Origin: Alopecurus myosuroides
Taxonomy: Eukaryota > Streptophyta > Magnoliopsida > Poales > Poaceae
Direction of reading: 5' to 3'
Assembly (NCBI GenBank): GCA_028641055.1
Contig: CM054061.1
Coordinates: 59,008,825-59,072,824 of the forward strand
DNA: 64,000 bases
The translations under genes were made by a program, and so were the position numbers. Of the stretch, positions 42,425 to 53,776 are shown in pieces (the stretch's first letter is position 1; the number at the start of each line of letters is the position of its first letter). Under the pieces are notes generated by a model. It was not told the DNA's origin and did no database searches. It saw only the letters and a program-made list of their open reading frames with translations.

Positions 42425-45394
42425 TCAAGCATCCGAGTCTTCTTCACCGTTGACATCCTCGGGGGCTTCTGGAATCTCTTCTTCCGGATAGGTGATGGAG
42501 ATATTCACCATAGAGGCGATCTTGGTGGCGTGACCCTTGATTTCATCAAATATGGTGGTCCGCTGGGTCTACGAATATCCAAGAGGGATACCGGACGCCA
42601 CGCGCCAAGATTTGGCACTGGGTAATGCATACGCATAAGCCCTAAAGCCATGCGTGCACCACCCCGGGCCGCGGAGCGCAAGGTGGATTCCTTGGCATCC
42701 GCAATCTCTATGATGGCTCCCGGAAGTTTTTCAACTTCCGAGAGTTCCCCAGACTTTGCGGGAAGGTATTTGTTGATGAGCAACATTCCCACGACCTTGA
42801 TCGCAGTGAATACCTTCCCAAAAGCTCGGATTTTTTCAATCCGAGTAAGTTCTGGGTTATCTCCGGGTTTTTCAGACAAAATAACCGAAGGGTTAGTGAA
42901 AAAGCAGAGAAAGGAATTAAAACATGGAAAATACGGTAAAATTTGATAACTTACCGAGGATCTTGTCCATCTCGGAGCCTTCCTCCAGGCGCAGGGTCAA
43001 GGCGTTCTCCAAATCTTGGATAGTTGCCTTGTCCTTGTCAGCTTGTTGGGAGGCCTTGGATTGAGCAATTCCAAGAGCGAGATTGTTGGCCTCCAGATCT
43101 TTCTGAACCTTCATAACTTCCTTATGAAGGTCCAAGTTCTCCCGGGGGAGATTCTCGGCATTGCCGGCATCTTCAGCAACTTGTTTGGCTTTCGCCAAAG
43201 GAGCTGAAAAGCAAAGAAAAAATTATGGGTCAAGAAAACTCGGAAAAATACTTAAAACAAAATATGGACGAGGAACTTCAGAGAACTAAAGTATACCTGT
43301 TGTTTCCTCCGGCTGTTGCTGAGACGATGCCAACTTTGCTTCCTTACCGTCAAGAATAGATTGAAGGTTTCTAACCTCCTTATTCTTGACGGAAAGTTTG
43401 TTGAAAACTTCCAAGTTCATAGTTTCAGCGGTTTGCTGAAACACGGAAATGAAACGCCGTGTTTAAGTTAGAAACAAGCATGATAATGAAAGCATTAAGT
43501 GAAAAGCAGGCATTTAACTTATTGCTTGGGGGCTAGAGATAATACCTGGCTCATCCGTTGTAAACCTGCCAAGTTTTCGGTGAACTTCTTTGCGTACTCG
43601 GCAAAAAGAGTCCAAGCCGCGTTAAGGCCCTCGCTGATATTCTTGAATTCTTTATCGAAGGTCGGAATCTCCTCCTCGGTTATCCGAGAAGGACCTCCCA
43701 CCTCAGGGACCGCCCTTTCCCTCGTGTCCGTTTCCGGCACAATGGGCTGGCTGGTCTGCAGGGTTTCGGCATTGTGGGCCGCAGCATGCTCTTCAGCTGC
43801 TACTACCGGTGTATCCGGAGCAGTAGCAGGGGAAGGATGTGGGCCTCTGCTGGCCACAGCTTTGTGCCTCTTTAGCTTTTTAGGCTTCAGAGTAGAGGGG
43901 GCCAGGCTAAAAAATAGAAAAGCCAAAAATTTAAAACTCGGAGAAAAAGGAAAAAATTCCGATAAAGTAAAACAACTCAGATGTTCAAACCTGGAGGTGA
44001 CGACGTGAACCCCGTCAAGATCAATGATTTCCTGGGAAGTGGAAATCTTCTTGCGCTTACATCCACCGGCAAAGGTGGCACGTAATGCCTCCAGCTCGGC
44101 ATCGGAAGAAAGTTCCAACTCAAGAAGTTCGGCAATCTGTTAAGAAGGCAAAAGCTGAGTTAAAGACACGAAAACCATGAAAACGAAAAGGATCTAAACC
44201 CAAAAGGCAAACAATTGTACCTTGGGAGCCGGATTCGAAGCCGTGTACATTGGCCGGCTTTTTTCATATTGGTCGCGGGATGGGACAAATTGATTTGCGC
44301 GTTTCCGCAAATCTTTTGCCGACCAAACCTTGCTGGTTGTCCACATAGCATCGCCGGTTCCCGTGTAATCGCAGAGAAGGCGAGCGCCGTGATTAGCCAA
44401 AGGTTGAATCCGCCTTTCTAGCCAGCAAAGGATTGTGTACATGCCAGTTAGAGGCGGATCGGAAGTGACGAGCTTTGTGATGCGCCGCTTGATACTGAGA
44501 AGATCCGGCGGTAGGGTTTGAACTGCTTCAGTTCCCCAGTTTTCTTGGGGAACAGCAGCGATGTTCGAGAAAGGTGGAACCCCGGTGGTTTTCCCAGGGA
44601 AGGGAACGTCGGGATGATAAAAGAAGGAACCTATCTAGAATTTGACGGATTCCGATGTCTTGATCTTGGGGAACCAATCCTCCCTGAATCTGCGCAGGGT
44701 AAAGGATATGGTCCCACAAGTTGGGAGTGCGCCCTCCGAAGAGTTCCGCTTAACCCTAAAGCAATAAAGCCAGAAATCTAACCTATGAGATATACCTAGA
44801 TATCCCTCAAAAAGGTCCTGAAATTCGGCTAGGTAGAGCATGGAGTTTGGTGGCAAATTGTGGGGTTGGATGTTGTAGTGGGCTAAGACTTGGAGGAAAA
44901 AGGCGGACGGTGGAAAACCCATACCTCTCATAATGTGGGAGGTGAGGAGGACACGTTCCCCGTCCTTTGGTGCGGGCTCAGATTCGTCCTCCGGGCTCCG
45001 CCATTTGCCCTTCAGCACGAGCCCCTACTTCTCAATTGTAGGAAGGAGGGATGGCGGAATACTGCTTGTGCTCCAGTTGCCGGCAGTTTCCGCCTCGTCT
45101 TCTGCTCCGGCGGCGTCTAAACGTTGCGGCCTCCGCGGCCGCGAGCTCGTCTCCGAAGAGAGCGATTTTCTCTTCCGCCGTCTCGGGCGCGAACAGCGGG
45201 GAAGGCGCGGAGGAAGACCCCGCAAGATCTGCGGCGGTGGGATGAATTTCCTCGCCCGCCGCACCGCCAGCGGCTTTCGCCGGCTCGTCGCCGGAGGCGT
45301 GCACCGGTGAATCCAGTAATGGATCCATCGTACTGATGATTTCATCAATTTTCGTTGCGACGGAGCGGGCTGGTGAGGAGCTTGGGGATGCCAT
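42425..45394 (-). pseudogene. Element B antisense extra ORF (Transposase_28 type), full length
   Basis: Start at 45,394 (MASPSSSPARSVATKIDE), stop TGA at 42,427-42,425 after NGEEDSDA. A frame change near 45,110 separates the Ala/Glu-rich N-terminus from the conserved domain (RGMGFPPSAFFLQVLAHYNI, GYLGISHRLDFWLYCF). Several introns are visible; the one near 43,540-43,440 has intact CAG|GTATT and TTTCAG sites. After the coiled coil (KAKQVAEDAGNAENLP, TIQDLENALTLRLEEGSE) comes a C-terminal domain absent from the element A copy (TAIKVVGMLLINKYLP, GGARMALGLMRMHYP). It shows what the complete protein looked like. Role in the element unknown. Confidence 0.8.
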
Positions 45395-45896
45395 CGATTG
45401 GCGGCGCCCGGAAGTTCCGGCTGCTCCGGTGAGGTCTCGGGTGGCGTTCGTGCGTGCGCTCGGGAGTTGCTCTGTTACGAACTTGGGCGCTGGGAATGGT
45501 GCGGCTATTTATAGCCGGTCACGATGCGTGCTAACGGCTCTTTTGACCGTTGGATGATCAACGTGTGCCACTCGCCGGAAATTCCGGGAAATGAAACGAC
45601 GGGTGATTATTGCTAGCGCCTCGTTTCCCGCGAGAATCTGTCAGAGATTTGTTTCTGGGTTTCCCGCCTGAAACCCAAACGTCCCTTACATCAGCATGAT
45701 TAAAGCACTGGCGTAGGAAGTTCCTTCTTCACGAAGGATCGTGTAAGAAAAGCCGGATTTTCTGGATTCCGAGTTTTGCGTTATAACCTCCTTTGAGGAG
45801 AAAAAGAAGAATCAAGACTGCAGGCCGATAATTCTCGGAAAATATACATTTGACGAAAGACGGCGAATTAGAGTCTTAATCCTTCTTGGTGGCTAT
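45395..45896 (-). other. Element B promoter region of the extra ORF and region before the LTR
   Basis: Minus-strand CTATAAATAG at 45,514-45,505 and the palindrome CCGGAAATTCCGG at about 45,573-45,585, mirroring element A. The PPT before the LTR is degraded to CTTGGTGGCTAT. Confidence 0.55.
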
Positions 45897-46439
45897 TGTC
45901 GGATATATACCGAATAGGGGTATGTCAGGTGGAAGTTCAAAGTGCCGGATTACCCGGGTGACCCAAATGGTAGTGGGCTACGGTCCATTGGGCGGCCCAG
46001 TAAGCTGACGTACAGAAGCCGGATTCTAGAAGAACCCGGATCGCGGCCCACGTGATCTGGCTTGGAGTAGAAGGCGGATTTCTTACTTTCCAAGTTAATA
46101 GTTACCGTAGTCTTCTAGGTTTCCTATCCTGTATGTCCTAATCCGGCTATTATATAAAGCAGGATTGGAGATATGATAGATAGACAAGAAGCTAAAGGCT
46201 AACTCGCCGAGAGGTTGATCCTTGACGAGCAGCTAATAGAGCCTCACATTGTACTCTGTATTCACAGGCTTTAGTCCTGAATAGTGAGATTGCAGGAGTA
46301 GGAACGTCGCATTACTGCGTCGTACCGAACCTGGGTTAAAACCCTGTGTCATTGTCATTCGCACAATCACGTCCCCCCATATCTCTATCAGTAGTCTCAT
46401 GGCAGCCCCGTCTATGAATTCTACTATGATGTCTCGACA
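45897..46439 (+). repeat. 3' LTR of element B (543 bp)
   Basis: Starts TGTCGGATATATACCG and ends ATGATGTCTCGACA; TATATAAA at 46,151-46,158. It is followed by TTCAA (46,440-46,444), the presumed target duplication; the partner copy was lost in the deletion. Confidence 0.88.
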
Positions 46440-47237
46440 TTCAACCTGTCCGTTGGATTGCGGGTGTGCCACGGATGCGAGATCTAGGCGAATTCCCGTT
46501 TGTCGGCAATATTTTGCTAACTCTCCAATGGAAAAATTTGTCCCGTTGTCGGTTATTATGCTGTGTGGAACGCCGTATCTCATGACTATATCAATGATGA
46601 AATTTTTGGCATTTACACCGTCAAGCTTTTTGATGGGTTTAGCCTCCATCCACTTGGTATATTTATCCACAGCTACGAGTAGATGTGTGAGTCTGCCTCA
46701 TGCAGTTTTGAATGGTCCCATCATATCTAGCCCGCAGACCGCAAACGACCATGTAATGGGGATAGTTTTGAGTGCTTGGGCTGGCATATTTGTCTTCTTG
46801 GCGTAATACTGACACCCTGCACATGTATTTACTATGTGCTCAGCGTCTGTCTTGGCTGTTAGCCAGAAAAACCCGGCGCGGAATGCTTTTTTGACTATGC
46901 TTTTTGATTGAGCATGATGTCCGCAATCTCCGGCATGGATTTCTTGCAGGATTTCTCGTCCTTCTTCTGGTGAAATACATCGCAGAAAAAATCCGGTAGT
47001 ACTGCGTTTATACAGGCAATTGTTAATTACCATGTATCCTTTGCATCGACGTTGACTCTGTCTTTGCAAGACTTCGTCTGCTCCATACGGGTACTTCTGA
47101 TCAACTAAGAAGTTTAAATATGGGATTGTCCAATCCGAGTTAACAAGCATGACTTCAATTGACTTGGAAGCCAGAGGATAATCAACATCTCCACCTTTTA
47201 TCGATGGTTCGTACAAATGTTGGACGAATACACCTGG
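46440..47237 (-). pseudogene. Element A integrase, N-terminal and core part
   Basis: Zinc region IHAGDCGHHAQS with NTCAGCQYYAKK (HHCC). Catalytic residues are seen in CGLDMMGPF, ITDNGTNF and HPQSNGQVE. A TGA at 46,698-46,700 replaces the Pro of the usual FKTAPGG. The frame ends at the codon for the catalytic Glu, where the element B LTR begins. The N-terminal side is cut by copia II at 47,237. The C-terminal part of this integrase has been deleted. Confidence 0.88.
47233..47237. repeat. Target-site duplication CCTGG of copia II (left)
   Basis: CCTGG occurs before TGAAAGTGC and again after CTTTCA at 59,112-59,116. It splits the element A region between RNase H and integrase, where LPPG and GVFVQHLYE are separated. 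Confidence 0.9.
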
Positions 47238-48591
47238 TGAAAGTGCACTATGGTCAACTAGAGGGGGGGTGAATAGGTTGACTACCAATTTTTCTTTTCT
47301 TTTCCTTTTAAGGGGCTTAGTAAGGTAAGATACGATTCTCTAGATGTGCAACTAAGTGAACAACCTATGTGAAGAGAGTAGTATGCGCAACGGAAGTAAA
47401 GCGTAAGGTAGTAAAGCAAACAACAAGTGTAAACAAGGAGACAAGGATATGTTTCACCGTATTTCCTTCTCAAAGAGAAGTACGTCTACGTTGGAGAGGT
47501 GGGGAGCCACCTAGGCGCTCCTCAATAGCACGGTTGTGCACACCTTGTTCTCCTTGAGCTTCTCCGGTGAGGGAGATGCTCGTTTCCACTATGAGGTCGA
47601 CTTGAAGGCGTTGACCAAACCTTTACAAGGGCTTGAGGTCACTCCACAAGGATGGAGACTCTCAAGCAATCCGTAGCTTCTTGCAACAAGGTGGAAACTA
47701 CAAGCACGAGATCTACTAAGGTTTCTAGGCCTCAAGTAGGATTCTAGATCTACTAGGTTGTGGTGGATGGATTTGAGATTCCTTTGGTGGAAGTGTGGAT
47801 CTAGGTCTCCTCTAGCTCTCCACCAAGTTTGGGAGTGTTTGGGACGGAGTGGGAGATCTAAGAGGTTGAAGCTTTCATTAATGGCTAGGAGAGAGAGTGG
47901 GAAAAGCTTGGCATTTATGAGGTAGGTGAAGGGGTATTTATACTCTTGGCCACGAAGTGGCCGTTTGCAGTCCAGGGCACCGGAGGCTCCGGTGGTTTCA
48001 CCGGAGGCTCCGGTGGGTATTCTTTGCACTGCGCAGTTGCGCAGTGCCTTATCCTTTGCGCGCTGCTGAGGAGGCCGGAGGCTCCGGTGGATTGAGCGGA
48101 GGTTCCGCCCACCGGACCCGCACCGGAGGCTCCGGTGGAACCTCCACCACTTTCCAACAGAAGGGGTAGCTGGCGGAGCTACCACCGGACCCTCCACCGG
48201 AGTCCATTTGCACTTGGACCAGGGGGCCACCGGATGTCCACCGGAGCCTCCGGTGGAACCTCCGCCACTTTCCAACAGAAGGGTATTTCGGCGGAGGAAC
48301 CACCGGATGTGCACCGGAACTTATTTGCGCACAGGTTGAGGGCTGAGCCTCCGGTGGATTCACCGGAGCCTCCGGTGGATTTACCGGAGCCTCCGGTGGG
48401 TTCACCGGAGCTTCCGCCCCTGCACATTTTGGTTCCCTGGCTTTCTTTCTCTTAGCACTTTTCGAATATCTCAAGCATTAGCCCCATAGATATAGTGAAC
48501 CTAATAACCTGGGCATTTTCATCATTTGAACAAACATTAGATCCAACAGTTATGTTGTCATATAATTACCAAAACGGACGATGATCTTTCA
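47238..48591 (-). repeat. Copia II 3' LTR with palindrome array
   Basis: 1,354 bp. The minus-sense U3 contains an array of CCGGAGGCTCCGG-type palindromes at 47,979-48,419 (often extended to CCACCGGAGCCTCCGGTGG). It lies just upstream of GAGTATAAATACC at 47,945-47,933 (minus strand). The R/U5 side (47,238-47,640) is shared with copia I, while the array is not. Confidence 0.92.
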
Positions 48592-48607
48592 ATCTCCCCC
48601 TTTTTGG
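48592..48607 (-). other. Copia II polypurine tract
   Basis: Minus strand CCAAAAAGGGGGAGAT directly before the 3' LTR start TGAAAGATC. Confidence 0.85.
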
Positions 48608-48992
48608 TAATTGATGACAACATAATTATTTGCATGATTACGGACTCAATATGAACGGAGCTCCCCCTAAAGATATGCTCCTTTCATAATGAGATCACTA
48701 AGACATGATATAAACTAATAATATGACAATGATAACACATAGCACACATAACACATAGATAATATGAAACGAGGTTCACACATGATCACAATATAGCGAG
48801 GTTCACGATAGATACGAATAAGGTAAACAAACGAAGTTCCAAATAGTTCAAATCAAACTCCCTCAAGCAAAAGAGAGATGCAAATCAAAGAAAGCTTGAG
48901 GGACCATGCAAATGCCCGTTGCCTAATATATCTTTCTCCCCCTTGGGCATCAAGATACCAAAATAGGGAGAGCCAAGTGCTAACGCCCCAAA
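48608..48992 (-). other. Copia II 3' untranslated region of the extra ORF
   Basis: AT-rich, no ORF; lies between the stop of the extra ORF and the PPT. Confidence 0.7.
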
Positions 48993-50793
48993 TCATTCGG
49001 AGGATGAGGGAGATGCTTCCGGAGCCGGGGAGGGAACACGGTGGTGAGAGCTAGTGGCTTCGTCTCCTTCTTCCTCGGACCATTCAATGAGCTTGCCCTT
49101 GGAGTCCTTAGCTTGCCAAGCATCCCAATCTGTGATGCTATCAAGAACCGGGGATTCAATGGAGAGACCCTCTTCACGGAGACGTTCACGAGATGCTTGA
49201 GCCTTTTTACGTGCCTTGAGTTCCGCATCATAATGTGCCTCCCATTGATGTTGCTCAATCTTCTTGTTCAAGCAAAATACTTTCTTGAGAGCCCGAGCCA
49301 TCCATTTGAAGGCATTGCTAGAGGGAGGGGGTTGAGATGGACCCTCGGCTTCTTCTTCCTCATCCACAATGATGCGAGGCCGAGCCTTGTGCTTGCGGAC
49401 AGCTGGAGTGGGATGCACAACGGGCTCGGTGTGATCCTTCATGAGAAGCCTCTTTTCCGTATGAGAGATCCAAAGTGAATCATCCAAAGGATCATCCGGA
49501 AACTTAGCATTCCACACGTGCAATATGATCTTCATGATGAAAGGCCCAAAACAAGCATTCCTTCGGTTGGCAATGACATGCCACAACTCGTTCCAAATGT
49601 AGTCAAGCACATCAAGCTTGCGAGGAGTGGCATCCATACGGTATTGATGAGTAAGAAGCATCAAGTTCTTCATGAAACCTTGAATCTCATCCACATTGCC
49701 CGCCTTTGGATTGATAGTCTCTCTATAGATCCGTAACATGATGTCATAAGTGGGAAAGAGACCCTTGACGAAACCCACGGCATATTTCTTCCAATGATAG
49801 AGGGGAGTGAGGTCATCCTTCGAACTAGCTTGAGCGGAGTGAACTCGAAACCATCCATTAGCAAATTCTTCTCCGTTGGCAAAAGGACCAAAATCTGGGT
49901 AGCCACCAAGAATAGTTCCAACATCCTTCCAAGTGATGTCAAGTTGTTTTCCCTTGGTCATCCAAATGAGGTGGCGGTTGGTCTCATTGCCAAGATGAAC
50001 TGTGGCAAGGAACTGACAGACGAGCTCTTCATCAAAGTCTTGTTGAAGGGTGATAATGGGACCGAGACCAAACTTCTCAATGAGCTCGAGGGCCTCCCCA
50101 AAGTACTTGTGATTGCGTTCCATGTGACCAATACTTATAGCATGTTGGGGAACAACATTCTCCTTGGGCTTCCTCATCAAGATCTCCCTGAATATCTGTC
50201 CTTGGAAGGCGGTGTGAAAACGCGGATCCTTGCCCCGGAATTGGGGCATTTGGCGGTCACGGGGAATGACATATGGATTTTCCCGTCTTTCCTTCACAAA
50301 TGTCGCATCGGACATCTTGGATGCGGTTGGTGCGGTGTTCTTCCTTGGCAAAGTCTTCTCGGGAGCCGGAAATCTCTTGCGCTTGCCTTGAGTACGGTCA
50401 AGTTCCTCTTGAATTTCATCCACGGGTTGTGGCTTGCGGCGGCCCGTGGACTTGTACCGTTGCCCTTTTCCCTTGGAACCGGAAGCATCTAACATAGAAA
50501 TGGAGAAGAGCATGAAGAACGAGTAAAGCTCGAGTCAAATAAGGCACGCACAAACCAAAGAACCAAGATATTCATGGTGTTAGGGTTGAATAATCTAGGG
50601 TTAGGGCAAATTTCCCATAGAACCGCAACGATTCAAGCCTAACATGCATTATCTAGGTTGCTAGGGTGTGTACTTGAGAAAATCCACTCCTAAAACTCCA
50701 AAACCACAAATCTAGAAAGCTAGAACATGAACTCCTATGCATCTCATCCATCAACTAGATGAGAGAGAGAGAGAGCACATACCGGCTTCATCC
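48993..50793 (-). CDS. Copia II extra ORF downstream of pol, two exons (about 500 aa)
   Basis: Exon 1 is ATGGATGAAGCCG (50,793-50,781) with a GTATGT donor. Exon 2 starts at 50,488 after TATGTTAG and runs to the stop at 48,993. The join gives MDEADASGSKGKGQRYK in frame (phase 1, as in copia I). The body has a basic N-terminal region, then a domain with FGEALELIEKFGLGPII, ELVCQFLATVHLGN, LIWMTKGKQLDITWKDVGTI, KGLFPTYDIMLRIYRETINP and LDVLDYIWNELWHV, and a Ser/Glu-rich tail. This resembles the Athila ORF-1/Transposase_32-like plant transposon family. It has no signal peptide or clear membrane span, so it is not an evident envelope. The open frame is undamaged although pol in the same element has lesions. 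Function unknown. Confidence 0.75.
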
Positions 50794-50996
50794 ATGGTGG
50801 AGAAGGGAGGAGGGAAGGTTCCCGGGGCGTCCCTAGGCAAGGAGGAGGTCTCCCCGCGGTGGAGCACCCGAATCCGGCGGCGGTGAGCTTGGGGGCGGCG
50901 GCGGTTTGAGAGGAAGAAGATGGGGGCGGGTGGGGGAAAATGAGATTGGATCTCACTTACCCCCGCGCGCCCCAATCTTATCCGCAGTAATTTTTC

Positions 50997-51198
50997 CGCC
51001 GGCGGAGCCTCCGGTGGTTTCACCGGAGCCTCCGCTCCCGCCAGCGGAGCCTCCGGTGGAATCACCGGAGCCTCCGCCCCTGTCCCAAAACTTTAGGTTT
51101 TGGCCCGCTGAGCCACAGGGACCCAGCGGAGCCTCCGGTGAGGTTCCGGTGGACAGGCCCGGCGGAGCCTCCGGTGGTTTCACCGAAGGTTCCGCCCA
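50997..51198 (-). promoter_or_regulatory. Palindrome array upstream of the copia II extra ORF
   Basis: Several copies of CGGAGCCTCCGGTGG and its reverse (near 51,003, 51,020, 51,043, 51,062, 51,125 and 51,164), the same palindrome as in the copia II U3. It begins about 200 bp before exon 1. No clear TATA box is visible between the array and exon 1; the interval is C/T- and G-rich. A promoter role is inferred from the parallel with copia I. Confidence 0.5.
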
Positions 51199-51659
51199 GA
51201 TGAATTTCAGCGCGCCAAGATTGGAAAAACTCGAGCAATACTATAAGAGCAACGATTTGGGCAAGTGGGGCTTGGGTTGGAAAAACGTTACTGTCATACG
51301 AGAGACATTGCTCGACGGGGTTCGCAAGAACCATAAAACAAGTGAAAAAAAAACGAACCCGTACGAGTTGTCAAGATGTGGATATAATGTGAGAAAATGA
51401 TCAAAAAACACATCAAATGTCGGTGGCCGAGGCCACCATGTTTGAGTGTGTAACTTGGCACCGCGAAGATATATCTTGGGTCCAAAATTACTACTCACAA
51501 TTAAGCACAATGAGTCACAAATTGACTAGATATGCAATGATCGATTGATTTTCGCATAATAAAAGGAGTGCATACTCATGAATTGAGTAGCGCTCCCCCT
51601 ATTTCCATGCCTACACCTAAACTAGATAGCAAGTATAATGAAGGTAGATATGCAAGGTT
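51199..51659 (-). other. Copia II spacer after pol
   Basis: Untranslated, homologous to 36,119-36,480 of copia I. Contains CTCCCCCTATTTCCATGCC near the pol stop. Confidence 0.7.
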
Positions 51660-53678
51660 TCAAGTGAAGTTGGAAGAGTCGATGACATTTAGTTCATTCC
51701 TCAAAGCTCGAAATCTTGGTTCATCAAGGGCCTTCGTGAAAATATCGGCAAGTTGATCCGTGGTGGAGACATATGAGAGATCAATATCACCTTTCTCAAC
51801 ATGATCCCGAATAAAGTGATGACGGATCTCAATATGCTTCGTCTTGGAGTGAAGAACCGGGTTGTAGGCGATCTTGATAGCACTCTCATTATCACAAAGA
51901 AGAGGCACCTTGTCAAAGTGAATACCATAATCCTTCAAGGTTTGCCTCATCCATAGCAATTGGGCACAACAACTTGCCGCGGAGATATACTCGGCCTCGG
52001 TGGTGGAGAGAGCAATGCAATTTTGCTTCTTGGAAGACCAACAAACCAAGGAGCGGCCAAGGAATTGGCAACCCCCGGATGTGGACTTCCTATCCGTCTT
52101 CTCTCCCGCATAATCCGCATCCGAATAACCAATGAGTTGGAAGCTTGAACCCTTGGGGTACCAAAGACCGAAATTTGGGGTATGAACTAGATATCGAAAG
52201 ATTCGTTTCACGGCTTCCAAATGACTTTGCCTCGGAGAGGCTTGAAACCTTGCACATTTACCTACGCTATACATGATATCGGGTCTAGATGCACAAAGGT
52301 AGAGCAAAGAGCCAATCATGGAGCGGTATACCTTTTGATCTACCTCTTTCCCATTAGGGTCGGGTTTCAAGTCGGTGGTCGTGGACATAGGGGTCTTCAT
52401 AGGTTTGGCATCATTCATATTGAATCTCTTGAGCATTTCTTGAGTATATTTGGCTTGTTTGATGAAAGTTCCTTCATAATATTGATTCACTTCAAAGCCA
52501 AGAAAGAACTCCAACTCTCCCATCATAGACATCTCAAACCTATCGGTCATAAGCTTGCAAAACTCCTCATTGAACAAAGTGTTAGTAGACCCAAAAATGA
52601 TGTCATCCACATAGAGTTGGCATATGAACAAGTCACCTCCAACCGTCTTGGTAAAGAGGGTAGGATCGATTAAACCAACATTAAACCCGCGATCTACTAG
52701 AAACTCTTTAAGGTGCTCATACCACGCACGTGGAGCTTGTTTAAGTCCATAGAGCGCCTTATCAAGTTTATAGACATGATCGGGGTGGTTGGGATCCTCG
52801 AAACCCGGAGGTTGCTTGACATATACTAACTCATTAATGGGACCATTAAGAAAAGCACTTTTGACATCCATTTGTTGTAATTTGAAGTTATGATGAGATG
52901 CATAGGCAAGTAAGATACGAATGGATTCAAGGCGAGCTACGGGGGCAAAGGTTTCACCGAAATCGATACCTTCGACTTGAGAAAAACCTTGGGCCACCAA
53001 TCTTGCCTTGTTGCGAATGACAATACCATCTTTGTCTTGCTTATTCTTGAACACCCATTTGGTACCAATGACATTTTTGCAATCCTTGGGTCTTGGCACT
53101 AATTTCCACACCTTGTTGCGCTCGAAGTTATTGAGTTCATCATGCATGGCTTCAAGCCAATCTTGATCTTCGAGAGCTTCATATACCTTCTTGGGTTCAA
53201 TGAAGGAGACAAATGCATGAGCCTTGCTAAAATCCGCCAATTGCCTTCTAGTGACCACTCTTCCACGAACTTGACCAAGAATCATGTCCTCCGTATGACC
53301 CGCTCGTTCAAGATTCTCTAGCCTTCTCTTTGCTCTTCGAGCCAATATCTCCTCCAAAGATTCCTTGGATATGGATTGAGAATCACCTTCTTCATCGGAG
53401 ACATGTCCATCTTCATTTTGTCCTTGATCAATAATGGGTGATGAATCACCACTAGGTTGAGCATTATCAACAATAATAGAATCTTGATCATGATTTAGGT
53501 GTGTTGCTTGGCCTTGTTCATTAGCTTGGCCTTGATCGTTAGCTTGAGGGCTTGGTGCATCTTGTTGGATTGCTTGATCATCAATGGGTGTAGTCAATGG
53601 CTCCACTTGAGTGGGGCATAGTCCTTCTCCCTCCGTCATCCGGTGTCCCTCAATGGGGATTATTTCACCAATCCCCAT
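51660..53678 (-). CDS. Copia II reverse transcriptase and RNase H
   Basis: Open frame of 672 residues. After a Gln/Asp-rich linker (about residues 1-120) RT begins near [16 protein letters not shown]. It includes [56 protein letters not shown] and the catalytic [12 protein letters not shown]. RNase H follows with [29 protein letters not shown] and [15 protein letters not shown] copies the genomic RNA and RNase H removes it. All catalytic motifs are present. It is separated from the integrase ORF by one TAA and a frame change, so a polyprotein could not be made without recoding. Confidence 0.93.
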   Translation of the reverse strand: MGIGEIIPIEGHRMTEGEGLCPTQVEPLTTPIDDQAIQQDAPSPQANDQGQANEQGQATHLNHDQDSIIVDNAQPSGDSSPIIDQGQNEDGHVSDEEGDSQSISKESLEEILARRAKRRLENLERAGHTEDMILGQVRGRVVTRRQLADFSKAHAFVSFIEPKKVYEALEDQDWLEAMHDELNNFERNKVWKLVPRPKDCKNVIGTKWVFKNKQDKDGIVIRNKARLVAQGFSQVEGIDFGETFAPVARLESIRILLAYASHHNFKLQQMDVKSAFLNGPINELVYVKQPPGFEDPNHPDHVYKLDKALYGLKQAPRAWYEHLKEFLVDRGFNVGLIDPTLFTKTVGGDLFICQLYVDDIIFGSTNTLFNEEFCKLMTDRFEMSMMGELEFFLGFEVNQYYEGTFIKQAKYTQEMLKRFNMNDAKPMKTPMSTTTDLKPDPNGKEVDQKVYRSMIGSLLYLCASRPDIMYSVGKCARFQASPRQSHLEAVKRIFRYLVHTPNFGLWYPKGSSFQLIGYSDADYAGEKTDRKSTSGGCQFLGRSLVCWSSKKQNCIALSTTEAEYISAASCCAQLLWMRQTLKDYGIHFDKVPLLCDNESAIKIAYNPVLHSKTKHIEIRHHFIRDHVEKGDIDLSYVSTTDQLADIFTKALDEPRFRALRNELNVIDSSNFT

Positions 53679-53776
53679 TCTTCTTATGACGATGGGAGGA
53701 ATTGCATCTCCTACAACACCATGATCTATACGCCCCCTTGGGAGCCATTATCCTCATCAAACACCACGTCTATAGC

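Larger units (their letters stand above)
41235..46439 (+). mobile_element. Element B: 3' remnant of a Tat-type gypsy element inserted head-on into element A
   Basis: Plus-sense order: integrase C-terminal part (41,241-41,738), spacer, complete antisense extra ORF (45,394-42,425), spacer, 3' LTR (45,897-46,439). The right border is an exact LTR terminus (TCGACA) joined to the element A integrase directly after its catalytic Glu codon. The left border is a deletion joint with filler. It is the same family as element A. The 5' LTR, gag and most of pol are gone, together with the neighbouring part of A. Confidence 0.8.

Noticed and set aside
38564..46439. Large inverted arrangement considered as a foldback DNA transposon
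   Set aside because: Both arms are LTR, antisense ORF and integrase of one Tat family, with an exact LTR terminus at one border and a filler joint in the middle; nested insertion plus deletion explains it better.
41235..46439. Simple in-place inversion of the 3' end of element A
   Set aside because: There are two extra-ORF copies and two LTR copies in opposite orientation that differ by about 5%; one inverted segment cannot account for the duplication.
47589..48314. 241-residue minus-strand ORF, and similar ones at 58,106-58,834, with EPPV/GGSGG repeats
   Set aside because: These are translations of LTR sequence and its palindrome array; they occur because the GGAGGCTCC repeats lack stops, not because of coding selection.
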